DNA from: Niallia circulans
Lineage (GTDB): Bacteria; Bacillota; Bacilli; Bacillales; Cytobacillaceae
Assembly (NCBI RefSeq): GCF_003726095.1
Contig: NZ_CP026031.1
Location: 1,116,001 to 1,180,000, forward strand
Reading direction: 5' to 3'
Length of the DNA stretch: 64,000 nucleotides
The translations under genes and the position numbers were made by a program. The notes under the pieces were generated by a model, which worked only from the letters and a program-made list of their open reading frames with translations, was not told the DNA's origin and searched no databases. Position 1 is the stretch's first letter; the number at the start of each line of letters is the position of its first letter. Shown here piece after piece: positions 26,452-36,119 of the stretch.

Positions 26452-27294
26452 ATGTATCTAGTACAGAAGTTTTATGATTTAGAAGATTTCAAGAACGTGA
26501 TGATTCCTCATTTAGAGAAAGATGAAGCGGTAAATGGATTGCCTCTTGGAATTTTAATGAACGCTAATCAAGATGTAAAGCCACCTGTAATGGCTGGCTT
26601 ATATGATAATGAACAACCTGTTCTCATGTTATTGCAAACACATCCAAAACAAATCATCGTCGCAGTATTTGAGAGGATTTTGCCTAATGATTTACCACTT
26701 ATTAGCAAGTTGGTACATGAAAGTATCACGGATATTCCTGGTTTAATTGGAGAGAAAGCAATTGTAGAAGAACTTGCCATTCATATTGCCTCATTACGCA
26801 ACTTAAAAGTTGTTCTTGGCATGGATCAACGTATTTATCAATTGAAGGAATTAAAGAAAAAGGCAGATCATACTGGTATTTTTAGATGGGCGAATAAAAG
26901 CGATCAGGCCATCACCCAGCAATGGGTTTATGATTTCGCAGTTTCAATCAATGAGCCTATGGAAATGGACCAAGCTGCTAAACGGGCAGAAGAACTGATT
27001 GATAGTAATCGGCTAGCGTTCTGGGAAGTAAATAATCAGGTAGTCAGCATGGCTAATGCAAGCAGACCGACGAAAAATAATATAACGATAAATTTTGTTT
27101 ATACACCAAAGGAATTCCGAAAAAGAGGGTATGCATCAAATTGTGTTGCAGAGCTTACACAACGATTATTATCCTCTGGATTTTCCTCTACGAGTCTTTA
27201 TACGGATATAACAAATCCTACGTCCAATAAGATTTACATGGAAATTGGATATGAGCCAAAGATCGATTCTATCTTATTATTTTTGGAGAAATGA
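26452..27294 (+). CDS. GNAT acetyltransferase with N-terminal extra domain
   Basis: A 280-residue protein. The C-terminal half (about 145-280) is a GNAT domain with VYTPKEFRKRGYASNCVAEL (RKRGYAS, CoA binding) near residue 225 and the closing TNPTSNKIYMEIGYEP motif. The N-terminal half resembles the degenerate GNAT-like domain of double-GNAT Bacillus proteins. The substrate is unknown. TAGGAGTAG precedes the ATG. It may be cotranscribed with the LOG gene upstream and yfiT downstream (44-base gap). Confidence 0.88.
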   Translation: MYLVQKFYDLEDFKNVMIPHLEKDEAVNGLPLGILMNANQDVKPPVMAGLYDNEQPVLMLLQTHPKQIIVAVFERILPNDLPLISKLVHESITDIPGLIGEKAIVEELAIHIASLRNLKVVLGMDQRIYQLKELKKKADHTGIFRWANKSDQAITQQWVYDFAVSINEPMEMDQAAKRAEELIDSNRLAFWEVNNQVVSMANASRPTKNNITINFVYTPKEFRKRGYASNCVAELTQRLLSSGFSSTSLYTDITNPTSNKIYMEIGYEPKIDSILLFLEK

Positions 27295-27338
27295 AGCTCT
27301 TTTCAAAATTACAACGTCAATAAGGAGGAATAAAAAAT

Positions 27339-27863
27339 ATGGATGAAAAATATCCAATTGGATTATTTGAATGGCAAAGCGAAATTACCGAAGAAGTCTT
27401 ACAACAGTGGCTTGCTGAATTGGAGGAATATCCTGATAAACTAGCAAAAGCAGTTGTGTCTTTAAATGAAGAACAGTTAGATACTCCATATCGGGATGGC
27501 GGCTGGACAATTCGTCAAGTGGTGCACCATGTAGCAGATAGCCATATGAATGCCTATATCAGAACAAAATTAACTTTAACAGAAAAAGAGCCGACGATTA
27601 AGCCGTATGAAGAAGCACAATGGGCAGAGCTCGCCGATTCTGCACTGCCTCTTTCTGTCTCGCTCCAATTGCTTACTTCACTTCATGAAAGATGGACGTA
27701 TTTACTCCGCTCCATTCTCTTTACTGATGATAGAAAAAAAGAATTTTTACATCCTGAAAATGGTAAGCAGTCGATTGAATTATTAATGGGAACGTATGCC
27801 TGGCATGGTCGGCACCATCTTGCTCACATTATCAATTTATGTAAAAAGATGGGGTGGGATTAA
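27339..27863 (+). CDS. yfiT: YfiT-type DinB-like metal-binding transferase
   Basis: A four-helix DinB/YfiT-like protein of 174 residues, close to B. subtilis YfiT. Metal ligands are in RQVVHHVADSHMN (near residue 66) and WHGRHHLAHI (near 157), giving the three-histidine site of the superfamily, several members of which are bacillithiol S-transferases. Conserved blocks YPIG and LDTPYRDGGWTIRQ are intact. AAGGAGGAAT precedes the ATG. Role: probably thiol-dependent detoxification, by family. Confidence 0.92.
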   Translation: MDEKYPIGLFEWQSEITEEVLQQWLAELEEYPDKLAKAVVSLNEEQLDTPYRDGGWTIRQVVHHVADSHMNAYIRTKLTLTEKEPTIKPYEEAQWAELADSALPLSVSLQLLTSLHERWTYLLRSILFTDDRKKEFLHPENGKQSIELLMGTYAWHGRHHLAHIINLCKKMGWD

Positions 27864-28440
27864 GAAGATAGTAGGAAAGCTCTTTCTCAGTAAACAAGGG
27901 ATTATTTGAATCTGAATAGTTTTCCGAAAAGGACAATTTAATTTCGTCTCTGTGCTTAAATAGATTTCGAGAAGATAATGAAGGTTTGAACCGGAGCCGG
28001 AATACAGAAGGATTGGGTTAGTCGCGATTACTTTATGATTGCAGGCTCTCCAGTCTTGTTGCGCTGTTTTTTATGTGTATTCCGGTTACTCCGTTTAATC
28101 CTTTCATTTATAATGGAATTCTCCTCAGAATAAAAAAGTAATGGATTGTATTGTTCTAGCTACTTAATTATTATATAGTAGCCATTACCTCATTAACCTT
28201 TACAAAATTTATAGACTGTTCTTTTTTGTTTATTTTCTTCATTAGACAATGAGAATGGTTAACGGATTTTCCTCAACCATTCATAAATTTCCTTTTTTTT
28301 GCTTACACCACCTATATTTTTGAAAATATCCTCATATACATATAGAGATTTGTTTATTATTGACCAAGTTTTTTTATAATTGAATAATCTCATAAAATCC
28401 ATTCTAGAATAATCTCGAGGAATAGAAGAGGAGGGGCACT
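27864..28440. other. Long intergenic region with an extended imperfect inverted repeat
   Basis: The 577 bases contain CGGAG-CCGGAATAC (27992-28006) facing GTATTCCGGTTACTCCG (28077-28093). Outside these, AATGAAGG faces CCTTTCATT, giving arms of about 35 bases with a few bulges around a 65-base centre. The segment is more GC-rich than its surroundings. It could be the remnant of a small mobile element or a structured leader. The rest (28117-28440) has no supported gene. Confidence 0.5.
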
Positions 28441-30768
28441 GTGACGTATATTGGAAAAAGTGTTTTTCGAAAAGAATCCCTCGAAAAAGTGACAGGGAGA
28501 GCAAGGTATACGGCTGATTATCTCGCTAGTGATGCTCTACATGTGGAAATGGTGAAAAGCTCTTATGCTCATGCAAATATTCGCTCCATTGAAATAGAAG
28601 AAGCACAAAGGCTAGATGGCGTACGAGCAATAATTCTCGGAGATAATCTTCCTCTAATTGGGGAGGAAGTAATTGATCGACCGGCCCTTGCAGTTAATAA
28701 AGTTCGTTATTATGGGGAAGTAATTGCGCTTGTTGTAGCGGAAACCATTCCTATTGCCAAAAAGGCAGCACGGCTTATTCGCATTGAATACGACCCTCTA
28801 CCTATTGTAAATTCACCGCTTCAAGGTCTTGAAGAAAACGCACCTCTTCTTCATGAAAATATGCTTGATTATACAAAAGACGAAGGAATATACCCTGTAG
28901 AAGGAACAAATATTATTAATCATACTAAGATCAGAAAAGGGGATATTCAGGCAGGTTTGCAAGAAGGGGAAGTCAAAATAGAATCTCATTTTTCCATTCC
29001 TTTATCCGATCATGCCGCAATGGAGACAAGAGCAGCTCTTTGTGAAATTACCGAAAGCGGGATTGTTCGAATTGTAACCAGCTCTCAAGCCCCTTATATG
29101 GTGAAAAAAATTATCAGCAGGGATTTCAAGGTGGAAACAGGGAAGGTTGTGGTGGAAACCCCCTTTGTTGGTGGTGGCTATGGTGGCAAGGCATCTGTAC
29201 AGCTTGAAATTTTTGCTTTTATTGCATCAAGAGCAGTCGGTGGGCGAAAAGTTCGTTTATTTAATACAAGAGAAGAAGATATTGCGGTTTCGCCAGTACA
29301 TATCGGTTTAGAAGCAACCATTCAGCTCGCTTGCACAGAGGACGGAAAACTAACAGCTGCAAAACTGAAATACGTATTTGATGGGGGCGCATATGCCGAT
29401 AAATCTCCACATCTTAGTACAGCTGGAGCGGTTGATTGTACAGGACCTTATAAAATAGAGAATGTTTGGTGTGATGCTTTATGTATATATACCAATCATC
29501 CATATCCTGCTCCATATAGGGGCTTCAGTCATGGAGAGGTACATTTTGCTTTTGAAAGAGCAATGGATATGCTGGCAAAAAAAGTGAGAATGGATCCTCT
29601 TCGGTTTCGCAGGATAAATGCAATCCGTCCTGGTGATACCACACCAACACAAGTGTTGTTAACAAGCAGTAAAGTTGGAAATGTTGAAAAATGCATTGAT
29701 CGATTACATGAAATGATGGAATGGGAAAAAGGACAATTAGAAGAAATTTCTCCTAATAAAGTACGCGTAAAAGGAATCGCATGCAGCTGGAAAAATTCAA
29801 CTATTGGTCCTGGTGTCAGTTCGGGTGCCGTTATTACCTTTAACTCCGATGGGAGCATCAATCTTATGTCAGGCTTAGTGGAAATAGGTACGGGAACAAA
29901 AACGGTCTTGGCACAAATTTTAGCAGAGAAGATGCAAATGAAGGTGGAGAGAATTCATGTAAGAATGACGGTGGATACACAAACAGAACCAGAGCATTGG
30001 AAGACAGTAGCAAGCAGGGGTACGTTAATGGCCGGTAGAGCAGTAATGGCTGCAGCAGATGATGCCATTCGCCAACTGAAAAAAATGGGAGCAATCGTAT
30101 TAAGGGCTTCAGAAGATGACATAGAGGTTGCTAATGAAACGGTATATTTACGAGATAATCCGCAAAAATTAGTGCCTTTTAAAGATATTGTTTATGGTTA
30201 CACCTTTCCCAATGGCAATTCTATTGGTGGGCAAATTATTGCAAATGGAAGCTATACACTTACTGGATTAACGAAATTAGACCCTGAAACTGGTGCAGGG
30301 AATCCTGGTCCTGAATGGGCAGTCGCAGCACAAGGAGTCGAAATAGAGATAGACATAAAAACATTTCGCTACAAAATCCTTAAAGCAATAACCGTTGTAG
30401 ATATTGGCGAGGTATTGAACTACAAAGGAGTACTGGGACAAATTAAAGGGGCCATGAGCATGGGCATTGCTTGGGCTGGAAGGGAAGCCTTTTATTTTGA
30501 TGAGAATGGGAGGATTCTTAATCTGCAATTACGAACCTATCGGCCTCTAAGGTTTGGCGAACATCCTAAATATGAGGTAGCAATAATAAAAACACCTCAT
30601 TTAGAAGCGCCGTTTGGAGCAAGAGGAGCAGGCGAACATGGTTTGATCGGTATTCCTGCAGCAATAGCAAATGCACTTTCAAAAGCAGTTAATCATGAAT
30701 TAGTCCGGCTGCCTTTGACTCCAGAATCCATCTGGCGGCAGACAAAGGAGGAAGTACATGGACTTTGA
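28441..30768 (+). CDS. pucD: Molybdenum hydroxylase large subunit (xanthine dehydrogenase type)
   Basis: The 775-residue subunit binds the molybdopterin cofactor. It shows the N-terminal KSVFRKESLEKVTGRARYTAD, the glycine loop PFVGGGYGGK near residue 240, the Arg-containing PAPYRGFSHGE near 355 and the C-terminal catalytic-glutamate motif GARGAGEHGLIG near 725. These define the xanthine oxidase family; B. subtilis PucD is the nearest named relative. The true substrate (xanthine or another N-heterocycle) cannot be read from sequence. GTG start after GAGGAGGGG. It overlaps the next subunit by 11 bases. Confidence 0.88.
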   Translation: MTYIGKSVFRKESLEKVTGRARYTADYLASDALHVEMVKSSYAHANIRSIEIEEAQRLDGVRAIILGDNLPLIGEEVIDRPALAVNKVRYYGEVIALVVAETIPIAKKAARLIRIEYDPLPIVNSPLQGLEENAPLLHENMLDYTKDEGIYPVEGTNIINHTKIRKGDIQAGLQEGEVKIESHFSIPLSDHAAMETRAALCEITESGIVRIVTSSQAPYMVKKIISRDFKVETGKVVVETPFVGGGYGGKASVQLEIFAFIASRAVGGRKVRLFNTREEDIAVSPVHIGLEATIQLACTEDGKLTAAKLKYVFDGGAYADKSPHLSTAGAVDCTGPYKIENVWCDALCIYTNHPYPAPYRGFSHGEVHFAFERAMDMLAKKVRMDPLRFRRINAIRPGDTTPTQVLLTSSKVGNVEKCIDRLHEMMEWEKGQLEEISPNKVRVKGIACSWKNSTIGPGVSSGAVITFNSDGSINLMSGLVEIGTGTKTVLAQILAEKMQMKVERIHVRMTVDTQTEPEHWKTVASRGTLMAGRAVMAAADDAIRQLKKMGAIVLRASEDDIEVANETVYLRDNPQKLVPFKDIVYGYTFPNGNSIGGQIIANGSYTLTGLTKLDPETGAGNPGPEWAVAAQGVEIEIDIKTFRYKILKAITVVDIGEVLNYKGVLGQIKGAMSMGIAWAGREAFYFDENGRILNLQLRTYRPLRFGEHPKYEVAIIKTPHLEAPFGARGAGEHGLIGIPAAIANALSKAVNHELVRLPLTPESIWRQTKEEVHGL

Positions 30769-31582
30769 ATTTAAGAAGACTTCTACTATCGGTCAAGCAT
30801 TTGCACAGTTTGCCAAAACAAAGACGGAAAACCGAAAACCTGCTTATTATGCTGGTGGCACAGAAATCCTCACATTACAAAGAGTTCAACAGTTAAACAT
30901 TGATGTAGCCATTGATATTAAAGATATTCCAGCTTGCCTTGTTCATCAGCTGACAGAAGACTATCTTGTTTATGGTTCCTGTCTCACTCTAACTGAAATA
31001 GAGGAACATAATCATTTTCCATTACTAACAGATGTCTGCAAAGAAATTGCCGATCGTACTGCGAGAAATAAAATAACAGTTGGTGGTAATATTTGCGGTG
31101 CTATTTTTTATCGAGAGGCTGTTTTACCTTTTCTTTTGACAGACAGCATTCTTGTGCTTGCTGGCAAAAATGGATTGAGAACAGAATATATTCATGATGT
31201 TTTCCATCAGCAATTACAGCTTCCAGATGGAGAATTATTTGTGCAGGCATTTATTGAAAAAAGGTACATAACTTGTGCGTACATTGCCATTAAAGTGAGG
31301 CAGCAATGGGAAACCGGTTATCCGTTAATTACCATTGCTGCCTTAGAAATAGATGGTGAAATTCGAATGGCCTTTAGTGGTTTATGCCCTTATCCGTTCC
31401 GTTCCCTCATATTAGAAAATATAATCAATAATCGAGTGCTCAGTCGGCAAGAACGAATCAATCAAATCGTAAATCAATTACCTGGACCCATTTTAAATGA
31501 TGTCGAGGGATCAGATGAATACCGTATATTTGTGCTTACAGATCTTTTAGAAAAAGTAATAGCACGACTGGAGGGAGATTAA
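30758..31582 (+). CDS. pucC: Molybdenum hydroxylase FAD subunit
   Basis: A 274-residue FAD-binding subunit (CO dehydrogenase flavoprotein/PucC type). The FAD motifs are YYAGGTEILTLQ near residue 29 and ITVGGNICGAIFYREA near 107; family members usually have TIGGN followed by Ala/Leu, so the Cys here is a small deviation. The C-terminal domain begins near 165. AAAGGAGGA lies 6 bases before the ATG inside the previous gene, showing translational coupling. It passes electrons from the 2Fe-2S subunit to an acceptor. Confidence 0.88.
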   Translation: MDFEFKKTSTIGQAFAQFAKTKTENRKPAYYAGGTEILTLQRVQQLNIDVAIDIKDIPACLVHQLTEDYLVYGSCLTLTEIEEHNHFPLLTDVCKEIADRTARNKITVGGNICGAIFYREAVLPFLLTDSILVLAGKNGLRTEYIHDVFHQQLQLPDGELFVQAFIEKRYITCAYIAIKVRQQWETGYPLITIAALEIDGEIRMAFSGLCPYPFRSLILENIINNRVLSRQERINQIVNQLPGPILNDVEGSDEYRIFVLTDLLEKVIARLEGD

Positions 31583-32058
31583 TGGTCGAAAAAGAACCTA
31601 ATTTGCTGACGATGAAGTTACGTGTCAACGGGGAAAATCATTTAGTAGTCATTCCTCCATATAAAACCCTACTAGCAGTATTAAGGGAAGATTTATTTTT
31701 AACAGGATCTAAGCCTGGCTGTTTCAATGGAGATTGTGGCGCATGTACCATTATGGTTGATCAAATGGCGATGAAATCGTGTTTAATGCTTGCAATAGAA
31801 GCTGTTGGAAAGGAAGTAATAACTATAGAAGGATTAGAGAATAGTCCTCTTCAACAAACATTTATCGAGGAATTTGCTTTCCAATGTGGGTATTGTACAT
31901 CTGGGTTTATTATGAACGGCCATGCATTGCTTCTAAATGAAATGAATCCTGATAAAGAAAAAATAAAAGAATGGCTAGAATCGAATATATGTCGCTGTAC
32001 AAGTTATGAAGAGATCGAAACAGCGATGTTAAAAGCGATAGAAAGAAAAAAAATATAA
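31582..32058 (+). CDS. pucE: Molybdenum hydroxylase 2Fe-2S subunit
   Basis: A 158-residue subunit with two [2Fe-2S] domains. The plant-ferredoxin-like cluster ligands are in PGCFNGDCGACTIMVD and the following KSC (residues about 45-72); the second cluster is in QCGYCTSGF near 107 and the CRC of NICRCTSYEE near 142. Order and spacing are standard. The start ATG overlaps the stop of the FAD subunit (TAATG). It completes a large-FAD-FeS operon; no XdhC-type sulfuration factor is present in the window. Confidence 0.93.
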   Translation: MVEKEPNLLTMKLRVNGENHLVVIPPYKTLLAVLREDLFLTGSKPGCFNGDCGACTIMVDQMAMKSCLMLAIEAVGKEVITIEGLENSPLQQTFIEEFAFQCGYCTSGFIMNGHALLLNEMNPDKEKIKEWLESNICRCTSYEEIETAMLKAIERKKI

Positions 32059-32066
32059 GATTAAAT

Positions 32067-32105
32067 GCCCCTGTAGTCTAATATGTATGCTGCAGGGGCT
32101 TTTTT
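32067..32105. terminator. Bidirectional terminator after the molybdenum hydroxylase operon
   Basis: GCCCCTGTAG pairs with CTGCAGGGGC (one G-U) around a 13-base loop, then six T residues on the plus strand. It also lies at the end of the convergent small gene. Confidence 0.9.
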
Positions 32106-32107
32106 AG

Positions 32108-32254
32108 TTATTGCTTTAATTGACTATTTGAGTTATGACGCACATCTTCTTCTTTTGTTTCCGCCATGCCGTATAAACCATTCATTTCTTGTTCATCTTC
32201 ATCTAGACCTAATCGATCTTGAAAGTTCGCATTTTTTACATTAGGATCTTTCAT
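32108..32254 (-). CDS. Unrecognised 48-residue acidic protein
   Basis: Starts MKDPNVKNANFQDRLGLDED and ends HNSNSQLKQ. It is acidic, without hydrophobic segments, and probably disordered, like many small Bacillaceae spore proteins of unknown role. AAAGGAGGGAAC lies 5 bases before the ATG, a strong ribosome binding site. It shares a terminator with the convergent hydroxylase operon. No family is claimed. Confidence 0.65.
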   Translation of the reverse strand: MKDPNVKNANFQDRLGLDEDEQEMNGLYGMAETKEEDVRHNSNSQLKQ

Positions 32255-32333
32255 CTTTGTTCCCTCCTTTTTAAGTTATTACTTTCGTTAGTTTGTGAAA
32301 AAATGAAAATTATATGTGATATAAAAGAAAAGG

Positions 32334-32909
32334 TTAATTAGGAAGTGCCTTTTTTATCTTTTCAAAAATACTTTTTAAGATAACGCCTAGTATGATAAAA
32401 CCAATAAAAGATCTTGTATGGGACCAATACTCGCCTAATATAAACATTTTTCGAAGCATAAATAATGGTTCAATAATATAAGAGAATAGAATCGACCAAC
32501 CTAATGTCGCTAACATAAAGTGTTTCCAATTTGTAAAATATTGATAGACAATCATAGCCGTTATCGGAATAATGACCAAATTAGCAGGAATGAGAGGACT
32601 GATAATGGGGATAATTTTGTCTGGATAGCTCCATAGCATAAACTCAGTACCAATAACATCAAGGATCATGCAAAAAGTGGCACACACCATCCCATAAGAA
32701 AAAATTTCAAAAAAACGATTTTTATCTACAAGTTTCCACCAAATAAAATAAGGAATAATGGTTGCGAGAAATAGAATCCACCAGTTCGTCGACAAAAAGT
32801 CATGCTGCAGCCAATGATCGATGGAAAGTTGAGTTAATTTTTCTTTTTCTTGTTCGATTTCAATATTGCTAGGATAGTGTAAGATAAAACTTAACATGTA
32901 TGTCACCAC
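32334..32909 (-). CDS. CBO0543-type polytopic membrane protein
   Basis: The 191-residue product has about five hydrophobic segments, among them WWILFLATIIPYFIWWKLVD, GMVCATFCMILDVIGTEF and LVIIPITAMIVYQYF. The central WSYPDKIIPIISPLIPANL block is typical of the CBO0543 family of uncharacterised Bacillus membrane proteins. Three starts are possible: GTG 32909, GTG 32906 and ATG 32897; I keep the first because AAGGAT lies about 6 bases before it. No partner gene is nearby. Confidence 0.7.
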   Translation of the reverse strand: MVTYMLSFILHYPSNIEIEQEKEKLTQLSIDHWLQHDFLSTNWWILFLATIIPYFIWWKLVDKNRFFEIFSYGMVCATFCMILDVIGTEFMLWSYPDKIIPIISPLIPANLVIIPITAMIVYQYFTNWKHFMLATLGWSILFSYIIEPLFMLRKMFILGEYWSHTRSFIGFIILGVILKSIFEKIKKALPN

Positions 32910-33043
32910 TTTTTATCCTTGATTTGAAGAAGATTTTATAAAATTAGTATGAGTGTATTAAAAAATTATTATTAGTATTAATTTATGTATACATAAATTT
33001 ACCAATAAAGAGGATATTAATAGTTATAAAGGTGGGACAACAA

Positions 33044-33171
33044 ATGAAAAAAAGTGGAAAAAATACAAAGTTTATATTATTGGCTTATTTTATATCCTCT
33101 TTATTAATGCGTTAATTGCAGCAAGCTATATTATTGGGTTTAAGGAATTCAAAAAACTAATTACTTTCTAA
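33044..33171 (+). pseudogene. Frameshifted small membrane protein gene
   Basis: AAAGGTGGGAC precedes an ATG followed by seven A residues; that frame stops after 23 codons. The neighbouring frame continues as WKKYKVYIIGLFYILFINAL and on to KKLITF, stop at 33169-33171, a plausible 42-residue single-pass peptide starting MKKKWKKYK. Restoring one A in the run joins start and body. Either an indel mutation in a homopolymer or a sequencing error. A terminator follows. Confidence 0.5.
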
Positions 33172-33205
33172 ACCAATTGTCTATATTGTGTCTACACAAT
33201 ATAGA

Positions 33206-33239
33206 AAGTGTCCTTTGTTAGTTAGAGGACACTTTTTTT
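33206..33239 (+). terminator. Terminator
   Basis: AAGTGTCCT pairs with AGGACACTT around a 10-base loop and runs into T residues. Confidence 0.88.
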
Positions 33240-33332
33240 TAGGCGTAATGGAGTGCAGGAAAAAGTATTTGAGCTGAGATCTGTTAAGTGATATATTTAA
33301 AATATTATGAAAATTCTAAAGGGGGTCCGTCA

Positions 33333-33803
33333 TTGTCGTTAGAAAATGTACAAGCATATCTAAGTAAATGGAATAAAGAGAAAGATATACGACTATTTAC
33401 AACTTCTAGTGCAACGGTTTTGGAGGCAGCTGAAACTTTAGGGGTAGAACCACAAAGGATAGCGAAGACATTGTCATTTCGTAAGGATAATAATGCGATA
33501 TTAATTGTTACAGCAGGTGATGCTAAAATTGATAATAAAAAATTCAAACAAGCTTTTTCGGAAAAACCAAGGATGCTTTCACCAGAAGAAGTTTTAGAGA
33601 AAACTGGTCATGCTATAGGCGGTGTTTGTCCTTTTGGATTAACGGAAGATTTACCTGTCTACATGGATGAATCATTGAAGCGATTTAATACGGTCTTTCC
33701 GGCTTGCGGCAGTAGCAATTCAGCTATTGAATTAACCAATGAAGAACTTTATATATACGGAAATGTAGAGGAATGGGTGGATGTATGTAAGGGTTGGGAG
33801 TGA
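33333..33803 (+). CDS. YbaK/EbsC-family aminoacyl-tRNA deacylase
   Basis: A 156-residue YbaK/ProX domain protein that hydrolyses mischarged tRNA (for example Cys-tRNA-Pro) or related adducts. The family blocks are RIAKTLSFRKDNNAILIVTA near residue 40, GDAKIDNKKFK near 61 and GHAIGGVCPFGL near 88, where GGVCPFG is the active-site loop. The frame opens upstream at 33288, but AAAGGGGGTCC lies 5 bases before the TTG at 33333, whose product has the normal length. A stand-alone gene. Confidence 0.92.
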   Translation: MSLENVQAYLSKWNKEKDIRLFTTSSATVLEAAETLGVEPQRIAKTLSFRKDNNAILIVTAGDAKIDNKKFKQAFSEKPRMLSPEEVLEKTGHAIGGVCPFGLTEDLPVYMDESLKRFNTVFPACGSSNSAIELTNEELYIYGNVEEWVDVCKGWE

Positions 33804-33958
33804 TACAAAAAAGAAATTGTTTGAGCATTAATTAGAAAAATAATCATCAGCTCTTTTTTTGTATTAGCCAAATAGGTAATTGTGCAATATATATATAGGA
33901 ACTTATGGACTTTATTAATATGAGAATAATTTAGTAGCTTTAAAGGGGACTGCATCGT

Positions 33959-34035
33959 GAGAGAAGCTTATCACTATGTGATAAGCTTCTCTCAGACTGT
34001 CGACAAACTCCTAATTCGGTAATTAGGAGTTTGTC
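33959..34035. repeat. Two adjacent perfect hairpins
   Basis: GAGAGAAGCTTATCAC (33959-33974) is the exact complement of 33978-33993 with a 3-base loop. GACAAACTCCTAATT (34002-34016) is the exact complement of 34021-34035 with the loop CGGT. Both are much stronger than needed for termination and sit directly before the Bacillaceae repeat. They may be ends of small mobile units or terminators for ybaK and lexA. Confidence 0.85.
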
Positions 34036-34068
34036 TTAGTTTATACATATACATTCTTTTAAATAAGA

Positions 34069-34196
34069 GTTGATTTCCGTTGCAGGGGTTCGCTTTCCGT
34101 GGGGCTCGCGCTGAGCCGCTTCGGCCTAAAGGCCTGCAGGGTCTCAGACTGTCTCGCAGATCCCACAGGAGTCTCACCCCTTTCACTCCAATCAAT
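34069..34196. repeat. Conserved Bacillaceae interspersed repeat (MITE/REP-like)
   Basis: The segment begins TTGATTTCCGTTGCAGGGG and ends CACCCCTTTCACTCCAATCAA, so its ends (TTGATT/AATCAA) are inverted. It carries the motifs CGCTTTCCGTGGGGC, CTGCAGGGTCTCA and CACAGGAGTCTC. I recognise this as a widely scattered GC-rich, self-complementary Bacillaceae repeat. It is clearly richer in G+C than the flanks. Short open frames in it are not genes. Confidence 0.75.
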
Positions 34197-34279
34197 GCAT
34201 AATAATACCATTTGCATTTCCTAAATTCCTTTTGTCAACAAGCTTCTCTATTTTCTGCCTCTTATTCTACTATTAAATA

Positions 34280-34900
34280 TTATTGAATATGACGATATAC
34301 ACCAATTACTTTTCCAAGAATACTTACATTTCGTAGGATAATCGGTTCCATGGTGCTATTCTCTGGCTGAAGGCGGATAAAATCGCGTTCTTTAAAGAAT
34401 CTTTTAACAGTAGCTTCATCTTCCTCTGTCATTGCCACCACTATATCTCCATTATTTGCTGAATGCTGCTGTCTCACAATAACATAATCACCATCTAAGA
34501 TCCCAGCTTCAATCATACTTTCTCCCATTACTTCAAGCATGAAAATTTGTTCATCACTTGGTGCTAGTCTTTCAGGCAGTGGAAAATATTCTTCTACATT
34601 TTCAATTGCCGTAATAGGCATACCCGCTGTTACCTTACCGACAACAGGCACATTAATAATATTATATTTTGGTATATTGCTTTCTTCTAAATCCAAAATT
34701 TCAATTGCTCTAGGTTTCGTTGGATCACGACGAATTAACCCTTTACTTTCTAACCTTGCCAAGTGGCCATGTACCGTAGAACTCGATGCAAGACCAACCG
34801 CTTCTGCAATTTCACGAACAGAAGGTGGATATCCTTTTAGCTTTACTTCTTCTTTTATGTATTCTAGTATGTCTAATTGCCTCTTTGAAAGCTTCTGCAT
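34280..34900 (-). CDS. lexA: SOS repressor LexA
   Basis: The 206-residue repressor has an N-terminal winged helix ([40 protein letters not shown]), the self-cleavage bond in VTAGMP near residue 90 and the catalytic pair Ser in MGESMIEAG (about 128) and Lys in [10 protein letters not shown] (about 166). RecA-stimulated autocleavage lifts repression. I use the ATG at 34900, 6 bases after GAGGTG; a GTG three codons earlier lies within that site. It is divergent from yneA with three LexA boxes between them, so it is autoregulated. Confidence 0.98.
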   Translation of the reverse strand: MQKLSKRQLDILEYIKEEVKLKGYPPSVREIAEAVGLASSSTVHGHLARLESKGLIRRDPTKPRAIEILDLEESNIPKYNIINVPVVGKVTAGMPITAIENVEEYFPLPERLAPSDEQIFMLEVMGESMIEAGILDGDYVIVRQQHSANNGDIVVAMTEEDEATVKRFFKERDFIRLQPENSTMEPIILRNVSILGKVIGVYRHIQ

Positions 34901-34932
34901 TATATGCACCTCGTTATTTTATTCTTGCATTA

Positions 34933-35036
34933 ATTATAGCATGTTTAAGAACAGGATACAAACATAAGTTCTATTTTATTGTTGACAGGAAACGTTTGTT
35001 CGTATTAAACTAAAAATATAAACGAACATACATTCT
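34933..35036. promoter_or_regulatory. lexA-yneA divergent promoters with three LexA boxes
   Basis: LexA boxes: CAAACATAAGTTCT (34959-34972), GAAACGTTTGTTCG (34989-35002) and CGAACATACATTCT (35023-35036). For lexA, on the minus strand, -35 TTGTAT (34956-34961) and -10 TATAAT (34933-34938) are 17 bases apart and the first box overlaps the -35. For yneA, TTGACA is at 34982-34987 with TATTAAAC following, and the second box lies between them. This is the arrangement known from B. subtilis. Confidence 0.88.
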
Positions 35037-35055
35037 AAAAAAGGTGGAATTATAG

Positions 35056-36052
<997 letters not shown>

Positions 36053-36119
36053 TGAGAAATCTTCATGTCAGTCTTTACAATAGGAAACTGCTTTTATTTA
36101 TGTTATAATAGATTTCATC

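Noticed and set aside
28259..28504. 81-codon minus-strand frame across the start of the molybdenum hydroxylase operon
   Set aside because: Overlaps the ribosome binding site and start of a clear gene, and no family pattern is visible.
33992..34195. 67-codon frame inside the Bacillaceae repeat
   Set aside because: The repeat is palindromic and GC-rich, which creates open frames by chance.
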